The notes under the pieces were generated by a model. The model was not told where the DNA came from. It made no database searches and saw only the letters and a program-made list of their open reading frames with translations. A DNA stretch of 64,000 nt, from positions 782,501 to 846,500 of the forward strand of contig JBBBDQ010000309.1 in the NCBI GenBank assembly GCA_037127315.1. The letters are read 5' to 3'. This document shows, piece after piece, positions 20,327-33,300 of the stretch. Every line of letters starts with the position of its first letter. Position 1 is the stretch's first letter. Both the position numbers and the translations under genes were made by a program. Origin of the DNA: Ascarosepion bandense. Lineage: Eukaryota > Mollusca > Cephalopoda > Sepiida > Sepiidae.

Positions 20327-23300
20327 TAGGTACCTACATTAGACGATAAACAAAATTCACGTCAGCTCATGAAAAGGGTCCATAAGTGGAATTTGATATT
20401 TATTTATTTTTGGTTTTCCACCGGAACATCTGTGTGGAGTCCAGATGCACAAAGACCAGTTTTGGTCATTTGCTATCTGGACCTCTGAGGGCAAACATCC
20501 AGTCCCTCGCTTGCTCAGTATCAGTATCACCATAAAAGCTCTATCTTCAGTAAGCAAAATACTCTTAAAATTCGACAACACAAATGAATGAAATTATTTT
20601 TTAAATCATTATTTTTTAAAAAATCTTGGTAATTTTTTTTTTTTTTTTTTTACATCTGTTACCCCTGCCTCCACGTAAATTCATGAAATTTCAAGAAATC
20701 AAATTCTGTAGGTAAAATTGTTTTATTAGTTAAATGCAGGATTCATTGGGGAATCTAAATCATCTACCCGACCTCTGTGATTAAGAAATAATTTTATCCT
20801 AAATTTTATACTATAAAAAAGTAATACTTGTGTAGATCAGATTATTAATTTAACTTTAAATTTGCTAATTTTCCAAAAATATTTTGTCACAGATGTATCT
20901 TCTATTTTTGCAAGATTTTTAAAACTGAGAATTAACTTTTGTTTACAAACTTGTCACAGTGGACGAAAAAAAAAATGGATTTTGAAAAAAGTTGAGATTC
21001 CAATCAATATACTTTCTATTTGAAATACACCAGAGTATTTTACTTAATGGAAATAGTAAATTTCATCATTTAAAGCTTCAAGAATTTTTAATTCAATTTA
21101 AAACTTAGGTATCGAAAATGAATAGAGGTACCTACATAAATGGTACCAAGAGGTCTTTTAGATATGTTTAGAAGATGCTTCAACTTTATTTTCAAAGGGT
21201 AATTTACTGAGAAATAGATGTAGAAATTAAAAGATAAAAGTTGAAATTATAGTAAAAAAATAAAATAATTTTGTACAGTTCAATTTTGCTATCTTTATAT
21301 GATGCGTGTATTCATTGATGAGAAATGAAAACCTAGTTTGCAAAAAGAAAAAGAAATTTGTGTACGAAATGTTTTGTTTCAAATAAGATTAGAAATTAAA
21401 TATGTATACATTCAGAGAGCATTGATTTTTTTTTTTCTCTTCTTCATTAAAACGCACCTATAAAACACTTGATATCACTCATTGTGTGGCATGATTTTTG
21501 TCCTTGGATAACAACTATTACCGTCTATTTGCTTACATGTAGAAAATGACAATTGCTTCATATTTCCTTCAAACTTTGCTTTTGTGACCAGGATAAAGGT
21601 ATTTTCTGAAATTTACCTCTTCCCACCAGGAAAACTGGCAAATGGGAACATTCTTGTTTATGAAAAGTAGGAACAAAATGATTCAAAAGTAGCTTTTTTT
21701 TTTCTTTTTTTTTTTTTATCCTTGGATTATATAGACAGAAACAAAAACAATTAGAAAATAACTTACTGACCAAAGAGAAAAAACATCAAAATTTTGTTAG
21801 ATAGTGAATTTGATAGAGCAAACATTAAAACAAATAGAAACTATAATATTAAATTCAATATGCAAGTAAAAGTTTCACATAAAGCATATTCGATTCATCA
21901 ATCAGTTGGTAAATAAACAATAGAAATTTATTTTTATGGTTATATTTAGAGATCAATCTTTTATCTAATAATCAGTTCAGATAAGGGAATGCAAGTTTCT
22001 CTTCCAAGTACAAATTATGTTTTTTTTTTTTTTTTCTTCCCATTTATGCAAACAAATGTGATTTTTCACAAATTTTCACTATTCTCTGACATTTGTTCAT
22101 AATTATCTTTGTTTTTATATAAACCTTGACAGTCTGATACTGTTTTCATATCACATCCCATTAAAGTTTTACAGGTTTTATAATTTGACAATTTTTCCTT
22201 CCAAGGTCTGTCGGTTCTATCATACACTAAATCAGGTCCATTATCTGATTTTCCTATAATTTTGATACACAAAATTCTTTGTTAAACAATCCCTCTCCAA
22301 AGGACAGCTTTCACTACTCTTAAAGTTACAGGAGCCGGGATAGACTTATCATTATAATTAACACATCACTCAATAAGTCCCAGGCCTGATGGTGCCACTA
22401 AGAAAACATCCATATGATTTTTATGAATTACTAACTTTTAAATAGTATATAACAAAGTTTGGGTACAGTCGGATTATTAGTTTACAAATTACAGTTATTT
22501 AAGTGAAGCTACTGTTGCAAATGTTCGAAACAATGGAAAACTCTGAATTTCATGTGTTGATAATGCATTACCTTCTAATGTTCAAGCAAAGTGATGGTTT
22601 GATAAGTGTTATTTGAACTCTGCTTCTTCAGAAACAACGGTTAAGAGGTGGTATGCTGACTTTAAACATGGTCATACAGATACAAATGATGCTGAATACT
22701 CAGGTTACCCAAAACTGGCAGTTGTCCTGGAAAACACCAAAAAAATTTGCAAACTCGTTTTGGCCAATCATAAATTGAAGTTGCATGAGTTAACAGGAGT
22801 TGAACATATCAGAAGGCAGTGTATTCACCATTTTGTATAAAAAAATTTCAATGAGAAAGCTGTGTTCAAAGTGGGTACCACATTTGCTCACAGTCTATCA
22901 AAAACAACGTGTTGACGATTCAGAGCATAGTTTGCAACTGTTTCAATGCAACAAAGAGTTTTTGCGTAAATATGTGACAATGGATGAAACATGGATCCAC
23001 TCCTTCACTCTGGAGTTAAATCAGCAGTCAGCTAAGTGGACAGCAGCAGGTGAAAGCTGTCCAAAGTGACCACAAACACTAGCAGGTAAGGTTTTGGCCT
23101 CTGTATTTTGGATGTGCAAGGTATTTTTTCATCGATTACCTTTAGAAAGGAAAAACCATCAATAGCGAACATTATATAGTGTCATTGGTGTGTTTTGAAG
23201 GAAGAAATCACTAAAAACAGCCACAAATGAAGAAGAAAAAGTGATCCTTCACCAAGATATGCACTGTGTTGCACATCGATCACAATCATGGCAAAACTAC

Positions 23301-24303
23301 ATAAATTGCACTTCAAATTTCTTTCGCATCCACCTTATTCTCCAGATCTGGCCCCCAGTGACTACTGGCTGTTTGCAGACCTCAAAAGAATGCTCCAGGG
23401 AAAGAGATTTAACTCCAATGAAGAAGTTATGTCAGAAATTGAGACATATTTTGAGACCAAAGACAAATCCTTCTACAAAAAAGGCATTGAATTGTTGGAG
23501 AAGCATTGGAATCAGTGTATCCCCCTAGAAGGAGACTATGTTGATGAATGAAGTCAAATTTTGCCTAAAAGTTGTTTTATTAGTTAGGCCCGGGATTTAT
23601 TGAGTGATGTGTTAGCATCACTGTCTTTCAACAACTAACTAGAACATGTTCTCTATGCAACAGGAACTGTATTAAGCTTGTGCCATCAATATGATTTAGG
23701 GAGTTGCTTATCAACTGATAAACATCTTTTTTGGTGAAGGACTGCTCTAAATGGCATTTGCAGTCATCTAAGAATTTAAATGTTTTTATTTTTATTCAGA
23801 TAATTCTGCAAAGGCCACAATAAACTGTAATTTGGCAAATATTGAAGATGAGTAAAAACTTTCAGTCAACATGATTTTTTTTTTTCTTGGTCACCAATGA
23901 AATATGATTGTTGTATCTCTTATAACTCCTTTTCTAGTGCTTATAAAATATTTTTGCTTAGACACTCACCATTATGTCGGTAAGAAATACTCTAAAGACT
24001 GACTACAACATGATTTTTCTAGACTCACTTGAGTTCTTTATTTAAGTGTCTAGCCTACTTCATTTGAATCACTGAGGGGTGTATTATTCTTTCTTTTGAC
24101 ATTTATTTTATTAATAAACATTTTTTTTTTAGTATTCACCCCTCCCCTTTCTGGTGTGTTTACCAATGTACTTAACTTTGTATCTTTGACATTTATGGTC
24201 AACCTCTAGTTTTTCTGTATATTTCTTTTTTCTTGTATGTTCACATTTTTAGAGTGCTGGTACATAAAAAGCATCACACAGTACTTTTATAGGTTCTTCC
24301 ATT

Positions 24304-24334
<31 letters not shown>

Positions 24335-27300
24335 TTAATATAAAATATTTTTATATATATCTTTACCTTTACCCTGTCTTTCTACATTTCTTTTCCATCC
24401 TTCTGAAAAAAACACTTTTTCACCAATTTTGAAAAATTTAGTGTCCTTTTTGTTATCCATTCTTGTTCTATTTTTTACTTTGTAACAATTTGTTGAATGC
24501 TGATTTTTAATTATTCTTATGAACATTGATTCTGTTGGCCACATGCTTGATGGTGTATTGGGCTTTGGTGTTATACAGTAAACTCTTAAATTTTGTAGTG
24601 CTTCTTCATTCACCTTTTCATAATTTACTTTTTTTTAAAGCTTTCTTGAAAGTACCCACAAACCATTCAGCATGTTCATTTGACATTGGGTGATACAGCA
24701 GGACAGTCATATGTTCAACTGAGAATGTTTTACAAAAATCTTCAAATTCGTGAGCAATGAATGGTAAACCATTATCCAAAACTATAGTATCTTGAATGCC
24801 ATATCTTGCAGACAGTTCATGTGAAAAAAAAAAAATTACTGTCACTGAAGAAATTGTTTTTTTTGCATTTAGTAAAGCTGTCTACAACCACAAGATAATA
24901 TGATCCATTTATTGGACTTGTGGAATCTATGTGCAGTCTTGACCATGGAGTATCTGCTTTGGTCAACGTTGCGATTTCATGGTAGGTGATTTCCACTGGC
25001 AATTGTGCAACTCTGAAAGTGGGAGGGGGGCAAATTCAAGCAGCATCTTCATTTTTATACTAACTATTCTGCTACTGTATACACAACTTAGGAATGAGTT
25101 TGAGTATAAGTGTTACTTCACTAAATTAAACGGAATAACTTTTCATATTAGTGGAGTTCTAATTTATTCTTGCCCTCTTTTCCACTCTCAAACTGTTGGA
25201 ACACAAGAGAGGTTAATTTCAACGAATACTGTCATTGCATACTGGGGCCGTGGCCTGTAGTACCTTTTGTCAGGATTGATCCTGGTCTGAGAACAAGCTG
25301 TCAGCCCACACTTGTCAGTCATTGATGGTGTTGACACAGCAGCTGGTCCTTGGGTTGACCTATTCAACTGTAATCTATCTTACTCATGTTGTGACTTTGA
25401 TCTTAAGAGAGTTAAGCTGAATTATTACTGGGGTACCTCAGTAAAGCTAAACCAAGTTGGATACATGTGCACAGTTGTGAAAATAAAACGGCACCAGTTT
25501 TGAAAATGGACGACGCCTGAATTAATAAAATCGTTAGATGGTATTTATATACAAATAAAAAAAAAATTACAGTTCTTCTTTTTCTCTTCTTTCCCCAACC
25601 CATTCCCAATAATTTACGACAGAACAAAAACTTTGGCTAGTTTCTCTAAGATGAGCCAGACTTGGTAATTAGGTAACTGGTAAATTCAAGTACTATTGTT
25701 TGTACTTTGCAAAAATGTTCATTGACGTTTTCTCTTATCAGGTTGGCATAAAGATATTGTCAGAGTTTCTCAGTTTTCTTCAGCAGATAACTTTGGTTAT
25801 TATTGCTTCAGACTTTGGTTGGCAACTTCAAACTCCAACTGACTGGTACTTGAACTTACTTCATCTCCGAGTGAGAACTGACTTTAGCCCCTGTAGGCTC
25901 TTGTATTTATGGGTGTCCCTTTTTACTGGTGTGGTGAGGACACATTAGGGGTTTCATGCAAATATCCTAAAACTCAACCAGTTCTCTTTCTCTGCTTCAC
26001 ATTTCCAATCATGGAAGATTCTCCCTCTTCTTGGGAGCAGCTATTACATGATATCAACCTCTCTGATGTCTTACTTTTTTTTATTTCTATTTCACACTTC
26101 CAATTCTGGAAGGTTCCCCTCCTCTTTGGAAGGAGTTATTACATGATGTCAATCTCTCTCAGGGAAATTTAGAATGATAATTTTCCCAATCATTAACAAT
26201 TGGTTTTTCTCTTCTCTCAACAAGATCAATTTAACCTTTGCTCTCTAATCGTGTCAGCTGTTTCACTGAATTTCCATTTGGGGAAATATGAATAAGAATC
26301 TTTTTCTTTAATCATTTTTATCTATGCCTTTTAACAAGGTGGCTTTGACATTTGACCTCCTTATCATGTCGGCTGTGTTTCGCCAAGTTCCACCTGAGAA
26401 TTTCTGAAATAAAAAAAAATTTTCTCAGTTGTTTTTGTCTATGTAATGCTGGTCTGTTACACTTATTTCAACAAGGTGGCTTTGACATTTGACTTCTAAT
26501 TATGTCAGCTGTGTCCCGCCGAGTTCCACCTGAGAATTTATTAAAATAAAATTTCTCTTTTCAATTCTTTTCACCTGCACCCAACATTAGTTCTGTTTTA
26601 TTTCTTTCAACAGGGCTGCTTGACATTTAACCTTTAATAACCCATTTTTTTTCTCGTCCAAATTGGTTTTAGTTAACTCTTTTTCATCCGTAAAAAAAAA
26701 TATAAAAGATTTTCATTAACCCTCCTTCATCCGTACACCATGTTAAATGCTGTCATAATACTAATGTCAATACTACCAGAACAATGTGATTTGTCTTCTC
26801 TGAGTTTTTTTCCCTCTACAAAACCTTTTTGAAGCTCAAAAAATCAATGCAGAAATAAAATAATGCAACAAAATCAATCAAAATGTTGTGGGCACCACAG
26901 CCATACAAAAATCAGCTAAAAAATTAATTTGTTTTCTTTGCCAAAAACAAATTAATCAAGAAGCTTTGAAATAAGGAAATGATTTAAATATCATTTCTCT
27001 ATGACCCTGAAATAAAACATCAAATAAGGCAGCTGGATTGATACAAACCCAAGTTAACATGTATACTATATTACTTCAATTTTACTTTCAGAGACTGATC
27101 AGTTTCTCTATTGGTAATTTCTAGTGAAAAGAAAATGTTATTAGTATGAAAATTGATTTACTTCAATCATCAAAGATTGATTATATAAAATAAATGTTTT
27201 TTTATTAAATTAAAAACAATAACACTAATCTTTTGTGTAAAAATGATGGTAAGCATCCAAACTTGAATGTTTGCATATGCATGTTTTACATATTGATTAG

Positions 27301-30300
27301 ATACTGCATAGTAGCTCAGCACTTTTTTTTCTAACAAAATAATCTTATAAAACAAATAAGTGCTGAACTGTTATATCTAAATTCCTGCATAGAAATAAAT
27401 GTTGAGTCATCTCACAGATGAAAAGATTTTCCTACATCTTAATATTTTGCTTAATTTCTGGAAGGCACCTTTCACTATTCCTTAGTAACTTCTGATTCCT
27501 GTACCACATTTTTCATCATCCAGATAGTTAAATTCCTGTACCTGCTTGATTTTGATATTCTCTCCCAATACATACCTTCACATATTGCATTCTCTCTTGC
27601 TTTCCTTTGCTACCTTGTCTCACAGTTCTTTCAGTTTCTTTTCTGAGTCTGTCATCAACATGTTAGTGTTATCTGCATATCTTATATTATGTCCACTGAT
27701 GATAATAAATCTTGGTAGATCTAGTTCATTAGGATAATCTCCTTGTATGAGAATAAATTGAATAAATTTGGTGAAGGAATGTCTTTTTCTTTCTGTTTTT
27801 GGGTATTGAATAAGTTGTATTTTCTGTCTGCATGCAGGTTATTTGTTATGCTCCCATATAAATTAAACTTTTCAACACTTTTGTACTAACTCCGACTATT
27901 CAGTACATAGATCTACTTGTAAAATCTGCAATATCTACACAGTTTAATGCATAAATATGTAGATATTGGCTTCTGTATAAGTACCAGAGCTGTTGAGTCG
28001 GAAGCAATTGAGGAGTCACTAGGATCTGTGTAATTTTACCAACTTCAACTTCATTTGAATTTACACTTTATATGGCCCTAGTTTACTTTGTAAAGTCATA
28101 CAGTGCATACTCCTTATAAAAAATTATAAAAATAATTTGATATCTATTATGAATTGTAATAAATCTTATCTTCATGGGCATTCCTCTAACCCCTGAACCT
28201 TTTTGTGTAATGCTGGCTTTTAAATTAATGCATATACTGATAATTTTTATAAACATATCCTTTATGAATAAATTTATTTGAATAAATTAAATAAACACCT
28301 TCATGTTGGCATTCTGTTTTAGCAGTCATGGGAGCTGTAATATTCCTGTCAAGTTCTATATGCATCTTTTCTATCACTCCATCAGTTTGGCTGTTCATTC
28401 CACTACAATGTTGCCAAACAGTAGGATAATTAGGATTTCAACTGTAGACTAACACAATAAAATCTCTTTCCCCACCCCTCTTCCTCAATATTTCTTTTTT
28501 TTCTTTTTTTTTCCTCTACTTTTTAACATTGAAATAAGGATATTAAGAGTAGAAACAACTAACTTGAGTAAGCCTACATATACATACATACTTTTGTGTA
28601 GCCTACATATTTCATAATGCCTTTGCATTGCATAGGCTTTGAGAAATGTAGACCATAATCACTTAATTGCATAACGAGGCATCAGTCACCAAAAATAGAG
28701 GAGTCAGGGTCAAATGTTTTGTATTTCAATTCCACAGCTCTGATAAGTACTGAACTTATTTGAAATTTTTGCACCACATTCCCAGTTGTAAGAAACACAG
28801 TAATTGTTATCACTGCCATTTTCTTGTTACACCTGATATTTTCTCAACACCATCAGTTTCCTTCACATTTACTTTGTTCTAATGATATTTTTCCTTATCT
28901 AATGGTGATAAGAAATGTACTTCACAATGTCATATTGCCAAAAAAGTCAAATCAGCTCTCTAGACTGATTTGACTTTTTTTGGCAATATGACATTGTGAA
29001 GTACATTTCTTATCTCATTTCTTTTGTCAATGTCAGTGGAATATGATTAAAAAAAAATTAGTAGTAAAAGCTTGCTAAATACTAATTTGTTAAAATTAGT
29101 ATGTAAGCAAAATTTAATCTTTTCTCTTTCTGAATATATTTTTACATTTCCAAAGTTGACAATTTCATAGTTTTTAATATTTGTCCTTTAATTTGCCTCC
29201 TTACACCTATCAAAAATCTTAAAAGAAAAAAAAGACAGTTGTCAATTTGGTGGTCTAATCATAAGGTTTGAACTTCTCTTTCACGAAAACTTAATGTTGG
29301 AAATTTTAATGGATTAAATACAAGAGAAATTCAACACTTAAAAAAAAATGACACCTCCTTGCAATGTCTCTTCTTTAATAGAGTTGGTTTTATATCTCTG
29401 TTTCCATATTACTTGAGGTATATATGAATCAAAAAGAGAGTATACTGCATTTGTTTTATGCAAAACAGTTGTGTCTGAAGCATCATCAAAATTGCTGACC
29501 AAAGAAATAAAATCACCAGCTGACCACCATTTTAAATCAGACTTGTTTTATTGATGGATATTGCACAGTTTAAATCTTTCTTATATTTTCTTTGATGTTG
29601 CATTTTAACACTGTATAAATTACTTATTCATTGTATTAGCTTAACTTTGACATATCCATAAAAAATTGAAATGTAATTAGTAGGTCATTTTCATAATGTA
29701 ATCAGTCTTCCTTTTTATCATTTGTTTACTAATTCTAAGGATTAGGTAATATTTCAAAGGTTAAATTACATTGTTACATTTTCTTTGAAAAAAATCTTTA
29801 TAGTTAAATTTTTATTGCAAATGTGCATTGTCTTTGCATAATTTCCTTATACTATTATGGAAGATAAGCATTTAGAAAAAAATTTTAAGGAGCTATCTAT
29901 TCGTTTTTTGTTTTCTTTCTTTATTATGTATTAGTTTATTCCATGCCATACTCTAACCTGGGTAATTAATAAAATTTACATTTAATTTTCTGAATAATGA
30001 AATTCATGTCTTGAGAAGTGGTGAAGAAGCAGGTCAAAGTTTACCACAAATTCCTTGCATTAAATGCTAATAGTTAAAAAATGAGGGATGAAGGAAATAG
30101 ATATTTTACTGGTGTAATGTTTAATAGAATTTCATTACCTTTTAAGGAAGAAAGCAAAGACACTCAGTGAATCTGAGTATTCAAGCAACTCTAGCATTTG
30201 TGATGAAAAAGAACTACCAAGGCCAATGAATTGCAGTATACTATTATTCCAATTTTTCATTGACCAAATCATTGATATTATATCTTTGTCCAGTGCTGTA

Positions 30301-33300
30301 ATCAAAATTTTAGCTCCAACCAAAGACAGAATAATTATTTTTTATGGCCTTTGCTAGATGATATTACACAAGTGGTGTCAACCTTTGTCTTCTTTGATGG
30401 GACTTAAATAATACAACTTCAAAGAAATGCTAGGATAAGTAGCACCAAAGAAAAGTGCTTAAGTTTTAAAATGAAAAGTCTTGGTTTAAACTTTTTTTTC
30501 AAGCTAATAAATTAAGGACTGTGTATATGCCATTCTCTGTAGCTGTGGAAAGAAATATAAAGAAGAAATGGGTCAGCCTCTTAAGGTAAGACTGCAAGAA
30601 CATTGCAAGTCCGTAACACAAGGGGAAAATAGAAAAATCAGGTGTAGCTGACCACATATGGAGGGAGAAAGGGAATCACTGTTCCCTATGAAATGAAGTT
30701 GAAATAAATGATGGTGAATGCTATTATAAATTTAAGGAATTATCGCATATGCTAGGCCACAAAAATCTAAGCCGGCCAAGCATAGAAATGAATACAATAT
30801 GGGAACCAGTAATATAGAGTCTTAGAGAAAATCATTAGCTTCAAAGATTGCAATATGAGCTCTGGTAAAAAAGGTTTACTAACACATGAAGTTTATAAGT
30901 CCCAAAAATTCATGCACTGATGTTCTCAAGGACACATGAACCAGTGGATAAATGTGTTGGTGAGATCTAGTGACTTGACCCAGAGTTATGATTTTGCAAA
31001 CAAATAACTTAGAGTTGAGTTAAAGGGAGATAACTACATAACTTCCAGAATTGGCTTTGTATATGGAAAAAGAATGATACAGCCTAGTGATTGAAATAAT
31101 AAAGGGTTCAGTTCAAAATTTCTAGTACCTCAATAAGGCTGGAGCGTACAATGGCTAAAACATTGTAAACATGGCAATAAAGATGAGGACAACAGTCTGA
31201 ACAGTAAATACTAATCTCAGAAGTAGACAAATATTATAGATTTAAATTTAATATTTCCAATGTATTTCAAAATGAGTTTAATTTGATTGAAATGAGTTTT
31301 TTTGTTTTTTTTAAAATCATATTTACACTTCTCTCAACAAAATGTAATTCTCTTTATTAAAAATTCTTTCAAAAATAAAATATACTTTTCTGAAACATTA
31401 TTTGAAGATTAGCTGATTTAAAGTTTAAACATATAATAGGAGTGCTTTATTTTATATATATATATATAATTTTTAAACTATCCAGTAATCTTAAAAGTTT
31501 AGGAAAATATTCTTTGTAAAAATTTACAAAAATAGGAAATTTTGCCACTATTTTAATAACAATTTTTCAGCACAGTTATTAGATTTTAAATTTATGGATT
31601 TGCTTAGATATGTAATCACAAAGTTTTATTCTTTGCAGAAAAAATTCCAATAACCAGCAAATAATGATCCTAAAGCTACAATACAAAATTAAAAAATAAT
31701 TTCAATTGCAGGAAACTTATCCCCCACCCCAGTGATGATTTTTTTTTTTTTTTTTTTTTTTCAATACAATTCTCCACTTTGAAAGTGTTTTGGTTGCTTA
31801 CAGCCGGTTTAAAGGAGTGTGTTTGAGATTTTTAGAAGATGGGCATGAATGAATCTACTTTTTATAGTTCACTAAGTATGTGAGTAATTCAACTACAACA
31901 GCGACAGTCCCAACATAAAACTGGTGATAAAGCTTACACATGACAGTATCATTTGAACAACTTACAACAACAGCAGAAATGTTTTGCAAGTACTCAACAG
32001 CAATAAATAAACGTCTTCAGTGGATATCATTTGGGTGCTGTGCACTGAAGATATCTATTAATCAATAAATCAGTACAGTACTTTTAAATCTTGTTTGCAG
32101 AAATATGGTGAAGACAATTTGCAGACTACAAGAATACTTGAAAGATTTAATAGTATATTTTTAAAATAAATTCATAAATTATATTGTTTGTAAATCTTCT
32201 CAGAACATTAATTTTTTTTCAGAAAATATATTTTTAATTCAACATTCAGAAGAACAGTAAACTCTGGTGTATGACTTTTTCAAACAATTTTGATTAGGCA
32301 AATATAATCAACTTATATTTTATGATGGGGTGCTGATTTTCCAGGTTTTCAAAATTTCATTGTCCACGAACAAGAACAGACAGCCAGGACAAGATGAAAA
32401 AGATGGATTTCCAAGCTGGATAACCTTGGATATAAACACCGACAGACATAAAACTTTACTTACATTATGGAGGTAATGACATAATGGAAATCTCAACTAC
32501 CCACATTTCTTCGCATATATAGAGGCACTCCTCATATTTTGACAAAAATGTCCCCATTTGAGTCTCTCACAGATAGAAAGATGAAAATTGGCCTACCTAG
32601 CATATTATCTTGAGTCTCAACCCCAAACAACACACATGACAAAATAAATAAAAAAAATATGTGGAAATAATTACATTAGTAAACATAAGATGTGTGAATA
32701 TGCTGACAGGAAAAGAAAAACCTGTCCCTCAACACTTCAAACTGGCAACATTGTCCTAGTAAAAAACCAAAAATAATATCCCCCACTTACATAACTCAAA
32801 AGAAAGGCAGTATGATAACAGCACAACGTAGCCAAAATAGCATCACATGGAACTCATCCCATTTTATCTCATAAAAGGCTTACCACCTGCTTGTTTGAAA
32901 GGAGAAAATGAGAATGACACAATAGTTGCTGAGAGGTCTTACCATTCAGCCCCAATGCTGTTTTCAGCTGAAACCTGTATTGACACCACACCCACATCAT
33001 CACCCCTTTGTTGGAACCAGAGATCTTTTGACCAGAGACTACACTCCAGAACATAACGCCAAGGAAAATCCCTAACTAACCTAAAGGACTATATAACTTG
33101 ATACCATAACATAACACTTGAAACCCTTATCCAAAGTAAGGGAAGATTGTTGTGTTTACAGTCCAAGGGAAATAACTTACCATTAACCCTTTGATTTCTA
33201 TACACTTATGAAAAGGAGACTTTAATTGAAGAGTCAGTCTTTCCTGTTGTACTCACTGGGCAGAATAAACGTTATCCATATCTCTGATTTTTGTGCACTC

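Noticed and set aside
28330..28430. Integrase-like string [16 protein letters not shown] on the - strand
   Set aside because: Too short and lacking the neighbouring motifs of an integrase core.
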